Shown here in pieces: positions 25,495 through 33,860 of a DNA stretch of 64,000 nt. Within the stretch, counting starts at the first letter, position 1, and the number at the start of each line of letters is the position of its first letter. This DNA is from an uncultured Eubacteriales bacterium (GTDB lineage: Bacteria; Bacillota; Clostridia; Oscillospirales; UBA644). The position numbers and the translations under genes are program-made. The notes beneath the pieces were generated by a model. That model ran no database searches, had not been told where the DNA came from, and was given only the letters and a program-made list of their open reading frames with translations. Location of the stretch: assembly GCA_959604355.1 (NCBI GenBank), contig CAUHAO010000001.1:124001-188000 (forward strand), written 5' to 3'.

Positions 25495-25742
25495 ACGAGA
25501 AGGAGATGCTCAAACGTCGCCTGATGATGAATCAGTTCGCGTTGAACGAAGTGGTTTTGTTTCTCGATACGCACCCCAACAACCGAGAAGCTCTCGCGGC
25601 TTTCGAGAAATACCGCTCTCAATCCGTCGCTCTTCGCAAGGAATATGAGGAGAAATACGGCATGATCGATATGTTTTCTCCCAACAATTGTGCGGATAAA
25701 TGGACATGGGTGGATTCTCCGTGGCCGTGGGAAAGACAGTAA
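25491..25742 (+). CDS. cotJB: Spore coat protein CotJB
   Basis: An 83-residue protein of the CotJB family: MNQFALNEVVLFLDTHPNNREAL near the N-terminus and WVDSPWPWERQ at the C-terminus are diagnostic. Starts at TTG overlapping the cotJA stop, with AGAGGAGG upstream. Needed with CotJC for assembly into the inner coat in relatives. Confidence 0.92.
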   Translation: MNEKEMLKRRLMMNQFALNEVVLFLDTHPNNREALAAFEKYRSQSVALRKEYEEKYGMIDMFSPNNCADKWTWVDSPWPWERQ

Positions 25743-25757
25743 GGGGGGAAACGAAAG

Positions 25758-26360
25758 ATGTTTGTATATGAGAAAAAATTACAATATCCCGTAAAGATAA
25801 AAAGACCGAATCTTCGCCTTGCGAAGTTCATAGTAAGTCAGTATGGCGGCGCTGACGGCGAGTTAGGCGCGTCGTTGAGATATCTGAGTCAGCGTTTCGC
25901 CATGCCGTATGATGAAATCAAAGCAGCACTTACCGATATCGGTAACGAGGAGCTGTCGCACCTTGAAATGGTCGGAACGATCGTTTACCAGCTGACTAAA
26001 GGCGTTACGGCGGAAGAAGTTCGTGATGCGGGATTTGAGGATTACTTTGTCGATCACACGACAGGAGTATATGCTCAGTCAGCGGCAGGTACACCGTTTA
26101 CGGCGGCTTATACCGCAAGTAAAGGCGACGTATTCACGGATTTGAACGAGGATCTCGCGGCGGAGCAGAAAGCGCGCACGACGTACGACAATATCCTGCG
26201 CCTTGCCGACGACCCGGATGTTCGCGACGTTATACGCTTCCTGCGTGAACGCGAAGTGGTGCACTATCAGAGATTCGGCGAATGTATCCGTATTGCACAG
26301 GAAAGACTCGACTGCAAGAATTTCTACGCGATCAACCCGAGCTTTGACAGAACAAAATAA
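25758..26360 (+). CDS. cotJC: Spore coat manganese catalase-like protein CotJC
   Basis: A 200-residue ferritin-like di-metal protein of the manganese catalase family. The four-helix bundle ligands are visible as GELGASLRYLSQRF, IGNEELSHLEMVGTIVYQL, EDLAAEQKARTTYDNI and REREVVHYQRFGE, supplying the Glu and His pairs. It probably removes hydrogen peroxide in the spore coat. AGGGGGGA precedes the ATG. Last gene of cotJABC. Confidence 0.94.
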   Translation: MFVYEKKLQYPVKIKRPNLRLAKFIVSQYGGADGELGASLRYLSQRFAMPYDEIKAALTDIGNEELSHLEMVGTIVYQLTKGVTAEEVRDAGFEDYFVDHTTGVYAQSAAGTPFTAAYTASKGDVFTDLNEDLAAEQKARTTYDNILRLADDPDVRDVIRFLREREVVHYQRFGECIRIAQERLDCKNFYAINPSFDRTK

Positions 26361-26376
26361 GATATCGAAAAAAAAG

Positions 26377-26410
26377 AACCGCATAGTCGCTGTGACCATG
26401 CGGTTTTTTC
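26377..26410. terminator. Bidirectional terminator between cotJC and degV
   Basis: AACCGCAT pairs with ATGCGGTT; T tract on + and A tract upstream (T on -). Confidence 0.85.
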
Positions 26411-27289
26411 TTATTTGCTGCGGACGTCGTCGTCTCCTTCAAAAAACAGAGCGAGAGTGCCCGGACCGACATGAGATCCTGTCACGGGTTCATAGCAGAC
26501 AGTAAGTATCTCTTTCGGGGGATTGTTTTTGCGGATCAGTTGCTCAAGGTATTTCGCGTCCTCTTCGCAGTCTGCGTGTGATATGCCGACAGTCTGAGAA
26601 TCTGCGTTTTTTACCAGTTCGTCATATTTCGCGGCGAGCATTTCAAAAGCTCTTTTTCTACCGCGTATTTTATCAAAGGAAACGATTTGTCCGAGTTCGT
26701 TGCCTTTGAGGATCGGTTTGATATTCAGAACTGTTCCGAGTATCGCCGTGGCGCTGTTTACCCGTCCGCTTCTTTTCAGATGCATCAGGTCATCGACCGT
26801 GAATACCTGGTACATTCTTTTGCACAGTGCCTGTATTTCACGCGCTGCCTGTTCCGGCGGCATGCCGCTGTCGCGGTATTCCGCGGCTTTGAGCGCCGGA
26901 ATCCCTTCACCGAGAGAGGCTCCTCGGGTGTCAATGGCAAAAACAGACCTTTCGGGATATTTCTCAGAGAGTTCTTTCACGGCTATCTGTAAGGAATTGA
27001 ATGCGCCGCTGACCCCGGATGATATACACAGGACCAGAACATCGTCTCCGTTATTAAGCATGGGCTCAATAAAGTCTATATATTTTTGGGGATTTATCTG
27101 TGATGTCGTGAATTTCTCTCCGAGGCGCATTTTGCCGTAAAATTCCGCCCCATTGAAAGCCTCGGTATCTGTGCAGACGTATTCTTTATCACCTGAAAAA
27201 TAACTGAACGGTATAACGTCTATATTTTTAGATTTCACCAGCGTGGTGGGCAGATTTGCGGAAGTGTCAGTAACGATGCGAAAAGACAT
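26411..27289 (-). CDS. DegV family fatty-acid-binding protein
   Basis: A 292-residue protein of the DegV/FakB family: IVTDTSANLP at the N-terminus, FTTSQINPQKY with the fatty-acid-contacting Ser/Thr, LCISSGVSGAFNSLQIA and a late PVTGSHVGPGTLALFF with the second ligand-binding segment. FakB proteins hold fatty acids for FakA kinase so they can be phosphorylated; no fakA is present here. AAGAGGTG precedes the ATG. Confidence 0.92.
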   Translation of the reverse strand: MSFRIVTDTSANLPTTLVKSKNIDVIPFSYFSGDKEYVCTDTEAFNGAEFYGKMRLGEKFTTSQINPQKYIDFIEPMLNNGDDVLVLCISSGVSGAFNSLQIAVKELSEKYPERSVFAIDTRGASLGEGIPALKAAEYRDSGMPPEQAAREIQALCKRMYQVFTVDDLMHLKRSGRVNSATAILGTVLNIKPILKGNELGQIVSFDKIRGRKRAFEMLAAKYDELVKNADSQTVGISHADCEEDAKYLEQLIRKNNPPKEILTVCYEPVTGSHVGPGTLALFFEGDDDVRSK

Positions 27290-27320
27290 GATAGCACCTC
27301 TTAATCTAATATATATTATT

Positions 27321-27349
27321 AGTTTACCACATATTTTGGATTATGTCAA
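27321..27349 (-). promoter_or_regulatory. Sigma-A promoter for the degV gene
   Basis: Minus strand TTGACA, 17-base spacer, TAAACT. Confidence 0.65.
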
Positions 27350-27371
27350 CAAACAATTTGTATCATACCTA

Positions 27372-27400
27372 TTGCAAAAAGGAAATTTTTGTGGTAAAAT
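27372..27400 (+). promoter_or_regulatory. Sigma-A promoter for the DUF1836 gene
   Basis: TTGCAA, 17-base spacer, TAAAAT, 30 bases upstream of the ATG. Confidence 0.7.
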
Positions 27401-27429
27401 ATATTTAAAGTATAAGGGGATGAGACAAA

Positions 27430-28014
27430 ATGGCGTATGATAATAAATATACTGCGCAGAAATTGCGTCGCTGGGAGAATTATCTCAGAAATTTTCAACT
27501 TCCGGAATGGAAGGATATTCCTGATTTCGGACTGTACATGGAGCAGGTGACTGCTCTATTGCAGCAGTTTCTGGATTATTTTCCGCCGGAACTCAAAGAA
27601 GAGCAGTTCATAACGGCGTCGACGATAAATAATTATGTTCGTATGAAAATAATGCCCGGCCCGGTTAAAAAAAAGTATTACCGTAAGCACATAGCATATC
27701 TTTTGATAATACTGACGCTTAAACAAAGTCTGAGTATGGCTTTGATACAGAGTATAATACAGAACGACTTATCTGAGGATGATACGGAAAAATTATATAC
27801 GTCATATGCCGGCAAGCATGCCGCAGCCATAACGTATTTTACCAAACAGGTGGCGGTTGTGGCATCTCCGATACTTCACGACGAGGTGAGGGCGGATATC
27901 GCGGCGGAAAAGACTGAGGATCTTATAATAACCTCTGCCGTCATAAGCGGGTTTGCGCGTCTTCTGGCAGAGAAGCTTTTGTTGCTCAAAGATATGAACA
28001 TATCGGAGAAATAA
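27430..28014 (+). CDS. DUF1836 domain protein (MerR-like HTH)
   Basis: A 194-residue protein with the DUF1836 core ASTINNYVRMKIMPGPVKKKYYRKHIAYLLIILTLKQ, in which TINNYVRMKIMPGP resembles the recognition helix and wing of MerR-like regulators. The C-terminal half is helical. Probably a transcriptional regulator; target unknown. It is divergent from degV across a 140-base region carrying a promoter for each. Confidence 0.85.
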   Translation: MAYDNKYTAQKLRRWENYLRNFQLPEWKDIPDFGLYMEQVTALLQQFLDYFPPELKEEQFITASTINNYVRMKIMPGPVKKKYYRKHIAYLLIILTLKQSLSMALIQSIIQNDLSEDDTEKLYTSYAGKHAAAITYFTKQVAVVASPILHDEVRADIAAEKTEDLIITSAVISGFARLLAEKLLLLKDMNISEK

Positions 28015-28042
28015 GAGCGAAGTTTTATATAAAAATTAAAAT

Positions 28043-28078
28043 AACCCGGGAAAGATCATTCTCTCCCGGGTTCTTTAT
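28043..28078. terminator. Bidirectional terminator
   Basis: AACCCGGGA pairs with TCCCGGGTT, with T-rich sequence on both outward sides; between convergent DUF1836 and esterase genes. Confidence 0.8.
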
Positions 28079-28085
28079 TTTTCGG

Positions 28086-29990
28086 TTAATGTATGTTTCC
28101 GCACGTAAATGCAACGGCGGGGATCTTTCCTGAGCTGCAGAGCGTTACTTCCGAACCGAAGAAATTTGTGGCAATGCAGTTGTAGCGCACGGCGGTGAAG
28201 GTGTAGGGGGACATTACTGTTACGGTATTTGCGGAAGATACGGTCGCTGTAGAATCATGCCATTTGTCGCCGTCGTAGACCTGGAATCCTTTGACGGTAG
28301 AAATGCCGCTCGAGGTTGTTAGGCCTTTTCCGACATATTTGTAGGTGATGACGGCTTCATTTCCGTTTATTGTCACGCTGACGGGCTGCGGGCCTGCGGC
28401 AGAGTCGATGCTCCCTTTGCCGTAAGCGACGGCGAGAGCCATCGCGGAGGCACGCTGTGCCTGGTCGTATTTACAATACGGGTGCAGCTGGTTGTGAGCC
28501 GTGCCGTAGGTGCTGTCGGTCCAGATGTCGGAGCATGACGCGACGTAAACGTTATCTGTCAGCATCGCGGCTCTTCCGAGCTGCCCTCGGACACTTCCGA
28601 AGTCATAGCCGAAGTAGTTTGTCGGGAACTCTATGATGTAGACGGGGTAATCGTGCTTTATCAGGTCGTGGCGGTCGCGGTAATCGTTTATCAGTGCCGA
28701 AAGATGCTCTGCGTAGACAACTTCGTTGTCCGGCATACAGTCGCTTTCGCCCTGATACCAGAGCATTCCTGCGATAGCGAGGTTTTGCAGGGGATACATA
28801 TATTGGTTATACATATATCTCGACGGAACGGTACCTACGACGCAGTCAACATAATAAAGACCGTCCTTCGAGCGATAGTCTATCTTTGTTTTATCCGCGA
28901 GTTCGTTCGGGAAGAACGCCGCAATGGGCTGTCCGTTGGCCTCAAATTCAATTATGCCTATCGGAATATCGTTGTTTGTCGCGTCAAGGATTTGTTTTGC
29001 AAAGAAGTATCCGATAGCCGAGAAGGCTTTCGCGCCCTGTGTGGGAGTCTGCCAGCCGTATTTGGAGGAGCTGTTGTTGATGAGCTTCGTCGAGCCCTGG
29101 CTCACACCCGTACGGTCTTTGAAGGAGTTCCGCAACAGGCGGATGTTGTCTGCGTCTGTGATTTTAATGTTTTTGCCGTTAAAGGAAGGCTTTGCCTCAC
29201 TGTTGAGCGTTGCGATAGAGTAATCGACGTTAGACTGGCCGACGACCCAGTACACGTCGCCTATCATTATGCCTGTGAACGTGCGCTCGGTGTCGTCTCC
29301 TGAAACGGTAAGCGTCAGTTTCTCCGTGGATGCGGGCAGAGTTTCGGGAAGAACAGCCATCCATTTGCCGTTTTCTATTTTTGCGTAAGCTGTCATACCT
29401 GCCAAAGTGACGGTTACTTTACTGCCGTTCTGGTCGTTGGGTGCAAATCCCCAGATCTTAATATATTCGTCGCGCTGCAGCACCATGTTGTTCCCGATAG
29501 CCGAAGAGACCGTAAAACGTGTCGCGTCGGGAAGGGCTGAGATGTCTTCCGTGGGGGCTTCTGTCACAGGCTCGGTGGGCGGCTCTGTCGGGGGAATCGT
29601 CGGCTCTTCCGTGGGATGCTCAGTGGGTTTTTCCGTCGAGGGGGCTGTGGGCTTTTCCGTAGGCCTTTCCGTCGTAGGCTCTGTGGGCTTTTCCGTAGGT
29701 CTTTCCGTTGTGGGCTCGGTGGGTTTTTCCGTAGGTCTTTCCGTCGTAGGCTCGGTGGGTTTTTCCGTAGGCCTTTCCGTTGTGGGCTCTGTGGGCGGCT
29801 CCGTCGGAGAAAGTGTGGGCTCGTCGGACGGAGCGTCTGTCGGAGCCTGCGTAGGTTCTTCCGTGGGGGCATCCGTGGTTGTCTGCGAAGGTTCGCTCGT
29901 TGGCTCGTCAGTCGGTGAGGGCGTTACGGTACATGCCGCGAATGACAGAAGCATGACCGCGGAAATTATTAATGCGATTAATTTTTTCAT
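28086..29990 (-). CDS. Surface lipoprotein: sialate O-acetylesterase-like domain on a TEP-repeat stalk
   Basis: 634 residues. Lipobox FAAC (Cys about 20), then about 120 residues of P/T/E-rich stalk including four exact 12-residue repeats (PTEPTTERPTEK), then a domain starting NNMVLQRDEYIKIWGFAP with the SASA-type layout: beta-sandwich, VGQSN (catalytic Ser), MLWYQGESD and a late HNQLHPYCKYDQAQRASAMALA with the catalytic His. Likely deacetylates host or plant glycans at the cell surface. ATG 29990 (GGAG upstream) is chosen because it alone gives a clean signal peptide. GQSN is followed by Val instead of the usual Met. Confidence 0.85.
   Translation of the reverse strand: MKKLIALIISAVMLLSFAACTVTPSPTDEPTSEPSQTTTDAPTEEPTQAPTDAPSDEPTLSPTEPPTEPTTERPTEKPTEPTTERPTEKPTEPTTERPTEKPTEPTTERPTEKPTAPSTEKPTEHPTEEPTIPPTEPPTEPVTEAPTEDISALPDATRFTVSSAIGNNMVLQRDEYIKIWGFAPNDQNGSKVTVTLAGMTAYAKIENGKWMAVLPETLPASTEKLTLTVSGDDTERTFTGIMIGDVYWVVGQSNVDYSIATLNSEAKPSFNGKNIKITDADNIRLLRNSFKDRTGVSQGSTKLINNSSSKYGWQTPTQGAKAFSAIGYFFAKQILDATNNDIPIGIIEFEANGQPIAAFFPNELADKTKIDYRSKDGLYYVDCVVGTVPSRYMYNQYMYPLQNLAIAGMLWYQGESDCMPDNEVVYAEHLSALINDYRDRHDLIKHDYPVYIIEFPTNYFGYDFGSVRGQLGRAAMLTDNVYVASCSDIWTDSTYGTAHNQLHPYCKYDQAQRASAMALAVAYGKGSIDSAAGPQPVSVTINGNEAVITYKYVGKGLTTSSGISTVKGFQVYDGDKWHDSTATVSSANTVTVMSPYTFTAVRYNCIATNFFGSEVTLCSSGKIPAVAFTCGNIH
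29649..29792 (-). repeat. Four tandem 36-bp repeats encoding PTEPTTERPTEK
   Basis: Units at 29649-29684, 29685-29720, 29721-29756 and 29757-29792, differing only at synonymous positions. Coding repeat inside the esterase lipoprotein stalk; number is likely to vary between strains. Confidence 0.9.
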
Positions 29991-30107
29991 ATCAAGGACT
30001 CCGTTATATGCTTTTTTTATATAGATAATATAGCATATGAATGTGTCTATATTTTGACTTGATTTCGAAAACCTAAAACGCGGCATGACAATCTCCGGAA
30101 ACCTGCG

Positions 30108-30141
30108 CAAAAAATTCCCGTGCGTCAATAAAACGCACGGG
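30108..30141 (-). terminator. Terminator of the NitT/TauT-like ABC operon
   Basis: CCCGTGCGT pairs with ACGCACGGG; T tract on the minus strand. Confidence 0.8.
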
Positions 30142-30147
30142 TCTGTA

Positions 30148-30717
30148 TTACATTTTTATGATATCGCCGCCGAAAAATTCGGTTTCGGATGTGTCGTGGG
30201 TAATGAGGATCAGCGTCCTGCCGCGAGTATGTTCACGCACAAACGCCATTACACGGGCGCGTGTTTCATCGTCAAGTCCTTTGAACGGCTCGTCCATAAC
30301 AATGAGCTCTGCGTTCGCCGCAAGTGCTCTCGCGATTGCGACACGGCGCTGCTGTCCGCCTGACATTTCACTGGCGGGTTTTTGGCTTTCGGGGTCGATG
30401 CCGATGGCAGAAAGGATGTCCGAGCGCTCAGTTTTTGTTGAATGCGGTACTGCCGCGCGGATGTTTTTGTCGGCACAAAGCGTTCCGACGAGTCGGTCTT
30501 CCTGGAATACCGCCGCAAGGCGTTCGGGAGCGCCGGATACCGTACCTTTATCGGGGCGAAGTATGCCGAGAATGACGTTTGCGAGTGTCGTTTTGCCGCA
30601 GCCCGACGCACCCATCACGCAGGTCGTTTTTCCCGCCTTGAATGTTGCCGAAAAATCCGAAAGTACACGGTTTTCTCCGAAGGAGACGCTTATGCCGGAA
30701 AGAATGATATCGTTCAC
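30148..30717 (-). CDS. ABC transporter ATP-binding protein (NitT/TauT type)
   Basis: A compact 189-residue ATPase: Walker A GASGCGKTT, Q-loop FQEDRLVGTL, signature MSGGQQRR, Walker B LIVMDEPFKGLD and H-loop THD. The FQEDRL and DEPFKGLD forms are those of the nitrate/sulfonate/taurine importer group. It is shorter than typical (about 240) because the C-terminal part after the H-loop is missing, but no core motif is lost. Start overlaps the permease stop by 4 bases. Confidence 0.88.
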   Translation of the reverse strand: MNDIILSGISVSFGENRVLSDFSATFKAGKTTCVMGASGCGKTTLANVILGILRPDKGTVSGAPERLAAVFQEDRLVGTLCADKNIRAAVPHSTKTERSDILSAIGIDPESQKPASEMSGGQQRRVAIARALAANAELIVMDEPFKGLDDETRARVMAFVREHTRGRTLILITHDTSETEFFGGDIIKM

Positions 30718-31466
30718 AGCGACGTCACCCCCCTGAGCGCTTTGTCGAGCAGGAATATAAAGAGTTTTTCAAATGCGACGCTTACCGCGACGATGATGAC
30801 AGTCCAGGCAAAGAGGTCGGGAGTGTTAAGGTAGATCTTTGCGCCGTAAAGCTGTTCGCCTATTGAGCCGTCGGGCCTGCCGATGACTTCCGCCGCAACG
30901 CCCGCCTTCCACGCAAGCCCTGCGGCGACGCTGCACGCGGAAACGATGAACGGGCGCAGCTGCGGCAGACGCACGAAAACGAGTCGACGCAGTCGTGACA
31001 TGCGGAAAACGCAGGCCATCTCGTCCATTTTCGGGTCAAGTGTCTTTATACCCTGCAAAATGTTGGTATACACGAGCGGCATGACCATCAAAAATGAAAT
31101 GAATACCGAGAGGCTCGCGGATGACAGCCACACAAGCGCAATGACGATGAATGAAGCGACGGGAACGGATTTGACCGTAACCATAAGCGGGCGCAAAAGC
31201 GTTTCCGCGATGGGGTACGCTCCTGCGAGAGCCGCAAGAAGCGTGCCTGCAGCGACACCGAGGAGAAATCCGCCGCAGATACGGGAAAAGCTGAACCATA
31301 TAGATGTGAAAAATGCGGGTTCGCGCCAAATGTCGCAAAGGCGTACGATTACGTCAACAGGAGACGCGAGGATGATTTTGCTGTCAAGCAGCATCGCCGC
31401 CGCCTGCCATACTGCAAGGGCAAGGATGACGGCGGCTGCGTTATGCAGAAATTTTTTCTGTATCAT
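30714..31466 (-). CDS. ABC transporter permease (NitT/TauT type)
   Basis: A 250-residue inner-membrane permease with about six helices. The cytoplasmic coupling loop reads FRMSRLRRLVFVRLPQLRPFIVSACSVAAGLAWKAGVAAEVIG, the EAA-like motif of the BPD_transp_1 family in the SsuC/TauC branch. It directly follows the binding-protein stop (TAA-ATG adjacency) and overlaps the ATPase start. Confidence 0.9.
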   Translation of the reverse strand: MIQKKFLHNAAAVILALAVWQAAAMLLDSKIILASPVDVIVRLCDIWREPAFFTSIWFSFSRICGGFLLGVAAGTLLAALAGAYPIAETLLRPLMVTVKSVPVASFIVIALVWLSSASLSVFISFLMVMPLVYTNILQGIKTLDPKMDEMACVFRMSRLRRLVFVRLPQLRPFIVSACSVAAGLAWKAGVAAEVIGRPDGSIGEQLYGAKIYLNTPDLFAWTVIIVAVSVAFEKLFIFLLDKALRGVTSL

Positions 31467-32444
31467 TTACTTTTTGTAATAGAAGTCTTCATCGGGCAGC
31501 TGACCGCCGACGGACTGAGGCGCGGAAGCGAAAAGCACTCCCAGATAGCCTTTCATCGCGCTCTTCATTTCTTCACCAGTAATGCATACGATGTTACAGT
31601 AGGGAAGAGCTTTTTTCGCTATGACAGCCTTGACGATGTTGTATTTTTCGACGAGAGCGGCGGCGTCCTCGACGTTCGTATTCGCGTAATCCGTTGATGC
31701 TTTGTATTCTTTGAGGAAAGCTTCGACGAGCGTCGGATGTGCCTCAACGAAATCTTTTCTTGCGATGAGTACGCCCGTTACCATGCGGCTGTCACTGTCA
31801 ACTGCATCCCATTGTTCTGTAAGGTCGAGCGCGATATCAAGCCCTTCGACGGAATTCTGTGCTACGGTTACGAACGGCTGGGGCAGCATCGCAACGCCGC
31901 TTTCTGCGTTCGAGAGGAGAGCAACGACCTCTGTCGGTTCGCTTTTCCACTCCATCGTCACGTCCTTGTCAGGGTCGAGACCGTTCTCTTCGAGAATATG
32001 GCGAAGTCCGAATTCGGGCGCGGTGCCTTTGCCCGTGGCGTAGATCGTTTTACCTTTGAGGTCCGCGACGGATGTTATGCTCTCGCCCTTTTCTACGATA
32101 TACAGCACTCCGAGTGTGTTGATTGCGAGGAGCTTAACGCCGCCTTCGGTGGTTTTATAGATTATCGATGCGAGATTCGCGGGAACGGCGATCATGTCGA
32201 GTTCGCCTTTTATGAATTTCGGGGTAAGCTCGTCTGCCGCTGCAGCCATTGTGAATTCGTATCTGTTTTTGCTCGTGCCGTCCTCATTGTCCTGCATGAG
32301 TTTTACCAGCCCCATACTTGTCGGACCTTTGAGTCCGCCGATGCGAACCGTCTGAGTGTCTTCCGGCGCGGAAGTGCATGCCGCTAAAAGGGCAGAGGTC
32401 ATGAAAATTGCGATAATAAAGGAAAGAATGCGTTTTGCAGTCAT
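31467..32444 (-). CDS. ABC transporter substrate-binding lipoprotein (NitT/TauT/NMT1-like)
   Basis: A 325-residue lipoprotein (lipobox LAAC, Cys about 23) resembling the NMT1/TauA family: RIGGLKGPTSMGLVKLM at the mature N-terminus, DMIAVPANLASIIYK, LKGKTIYATGKGTAPEFGLRHILEENGLDPDKDV. The GPTSMG segment often contacts an anionic or heteroaromatic ligand. Substrate is unknown; a vitamin precursor, sulfonate or oxyanion is possible. ATG 32444 has ACGGAGG upstream. A 16-bp palindrome lies upstream of the operon. Confidence 0.88.
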   Translation of the reverse strand: MTAKRILSFIIAIFMTSALLAACTSAPEDTQTVRIGGLKGPTSMGLVKLMQDNEDGTSKNRYEFTMAAAADELTPKFIKGELDMIAVPANLASIIYKTTEGGVKLLAINTLGVLYIVEKGESITSVADLKGKTIYATGKGTAPEFGLRHILEENGLDPDKDVTMEWKSEPTEVVALLSNAESGVAMLPQPFVTVAQNSVEGLDIALDLTEQWDAVDSDSRMVTGVLIARKDFVEAHPTLVEAFLKEYKASTDYANTNVEDAAALVEKYNIVKAVIAKKALPYCNIVCITGEEMKSAMKGYLGVLFASAPQSVGGQLPDEDFYYKK

Positions 32445-32506
32445 ATTCTGCCTCCGTAAAGTATAAATTTTATACATATATTATAAACGATATCAAAAAT
32501 AAAGTA

Positions 32507-32522
32507 TGTTGCGTACGCAACA
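32507..32522 (-). promoter_or_regulatory. Palindromic operator candidate upstream of the ABC operon
   Basis: TGTTGCGTACGCAACA is a perfect 16-bp palindrome. It overlaps the -35 position expected for a TATAAT at 32480-32485 on the minus strand, 63 bases upstream of the binding-protein start. The -35 itself is poor, fitting activator or repressor control. Confidence 0.6.
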
Positions 32523-32612
32523 TTAATTCTGAAATAATTGTTATTTCGGAGAAAAAAGGCTTCGGATATTATAAGAAAATAAGACAAAAGCGTGACAGAT
32601 GGTAATATTTGC

Positions 32613-32641
32613 TTGACTTCTTTATGAATTTGTGTTATTCT
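32613..32641 (+). promoter_or_regulatory. Sigma-A promoter for the phosphotransferase gene
   Basis: TTGACT, 17-base spacer, TATTCT. Confidence 0.65.
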
Positions 32642-32698
32642 ATAATACACAAGAGTGTCAAAAATGAAAAAAATGTTCAGGGAGGCTGAACTTCTCAC

Positions 32699-33796
32699 AT
32701 GCTTATTGAAGACGTTTGCCGTAGTTTTCGAATAGAGGGCGAACTCATAGATTGCGAAACTATAAAAACCGGAAATATAAATAATACATATAAGGTTCTG
32801 TTCAGAAGATTTGGGGAAGATGAGGCATATATAATCCAAAGAATCAACACCTATGTTTTCCGCAAACCCGAGCAGATAATGTCCAATATAAGTAAGATCA
32901 CCCGCCATATGCGTGAGGAAATGATATCCGCGGGCGAGAATCCGCATAATAAGGTTCTGCATTATCTTCATACGGAGGATATGAAGTACTGTATCTACGA
33001 CGAAAACCACGGAGTGTGGCGCGGATACAGATATATCTCCGATTCCGTGACATATGACGTGCTCGACAGTTACGAAAAAATATTTTACGCGGGGCAGGAA
33101 TTCGGCGATTTTCAGATGCGGCTGTCAAATTTTGACGCGGCGCAGCTTTATGAGACGATTCCGGATTTTCACAACACAAAGAAACGTCTTGAAAAGCTTT
33201 TCAATGACATTGAAACAGACCCTTGCAACAGAGTGTCGTCGGTGCGGGAAGAGATTGCGTTTATAGAGAAAAACAGAGAGATTGCATCAATGCTTTCCGA
33301 AATGCTCGAAAACGGAGAGATACCGCTCCGCGTGGTGCATAACGATACTAAATGCAACAACATCCTTTTCGATATAAATACCAATAAGCCGCTTGCCGTT
33401 ATTGACCTCGACACGGTCATGCCGGGACTTACGGCGTACGATTTCGGTGACGCGGTACGTTCTCTCGGCAACACCTCGAACGAGGATGAAAAAGACCTGA
33501 CAAAAGTGAGTTTTGATATAAAGCGCTTCGATTCCTTTGCAAAAGGCTTTCTCGGACAGACGTGCGGATGCCTTACGCAGAAGGAGCTTGACACGCTTGT
33601 CATCGGCGCAATTACCATCACGGTCGAGCTTGCGTCGAGATTCCTTGACGACTACATAACGGGCGATAAATATTTCAAGATCAAATATGAGGATCACAAT
33701 ATCGACCGTGCAAGATGCCAGATCGCGCTTGCAAAGGATATGCTCAAAAAACGCGATGAGATGGAGAAAATAGTCCGCCAATACTGCTGCAAATGA
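32699..33796 (+). CDS. APH-family phosphotransferase, NahK-like sugar kinase
   Basis: A 365-residue kinase of the aminoglycoside phosphotransferase fold. The catalytic loop VVHNDTKCNNILFD places His214, Asp216 and Asn221, and AVIDLDTVMPG supplies the magnesium Asp. N-terminal KTGNINNTYKV is the nucleotide loop; FGDAVRSLGNTSNEDE is typical of the N-acetylhexosamine 1-kinase (NahK/LnpB) branch. Phosphorylation of GlcNAc/GalNAc at C1 is therefore likely but inferred. GGGAGG is 13 bases upstream, rather far. Confidence 0.82.
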   Translation: MLIEDVCRSFRIEGELIDCETIKTGNINNTYKVLFRRFGEDEAYIIQRINTYVFRKPEQIMSNISKITRHMREEMISAGENPHNKVLHYLHTEDMKYCIYDENHGVWRGYRYISDSVTYDVLDSYEKIFYAGQEFGDFQMRLSNFDAAQLYETIPDFHNTKKRLEKLFNDIETDPCNRVSSVREEIAFIEKNREIASMLSEMLENGEIPLRVVHNDTKCNNILFDINTNKPLAVIDLDTVMPGLTAYDFGDAVRSLGNTSNEDEKDLTKVSFDIKRFDSFAKGFLGQTCGCLTQKELDTLVIGAITITVELASRFLDDYITGDKYFKIKYEDHNIDRARCQIALAKDMLKKRDEMEKIVRQYCCK

Positions 33797-33810
33797 TTTG
33801 GTATAAAAAT

Positions 33811-33842
33811 AAAGATCCGTCCCGATATGGGGACGGATCTTT
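33811..33842. terminator. Bidirectional terminator
   Basis: AAAGATCCGTCCC pairs with GGGACGGATCTTT; between the convergent kinase and trpB genes. Confidence 0.85.
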
Positions 33843-33860
33843 CGCTGTGTTTTCGGTTTT

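Noticed and set aside
29649..29792. Possible CRISPR array
   Set aside because: The 36-bp units are contiguous without spacers and code for a protein stalk.
29407..30024. A + strand open frame rich in SVGxSVG repeats
   Set aside because: It is the antisense reading of the TEP repeat stalk of the esterase lipoprotein, with no start signals of its own.
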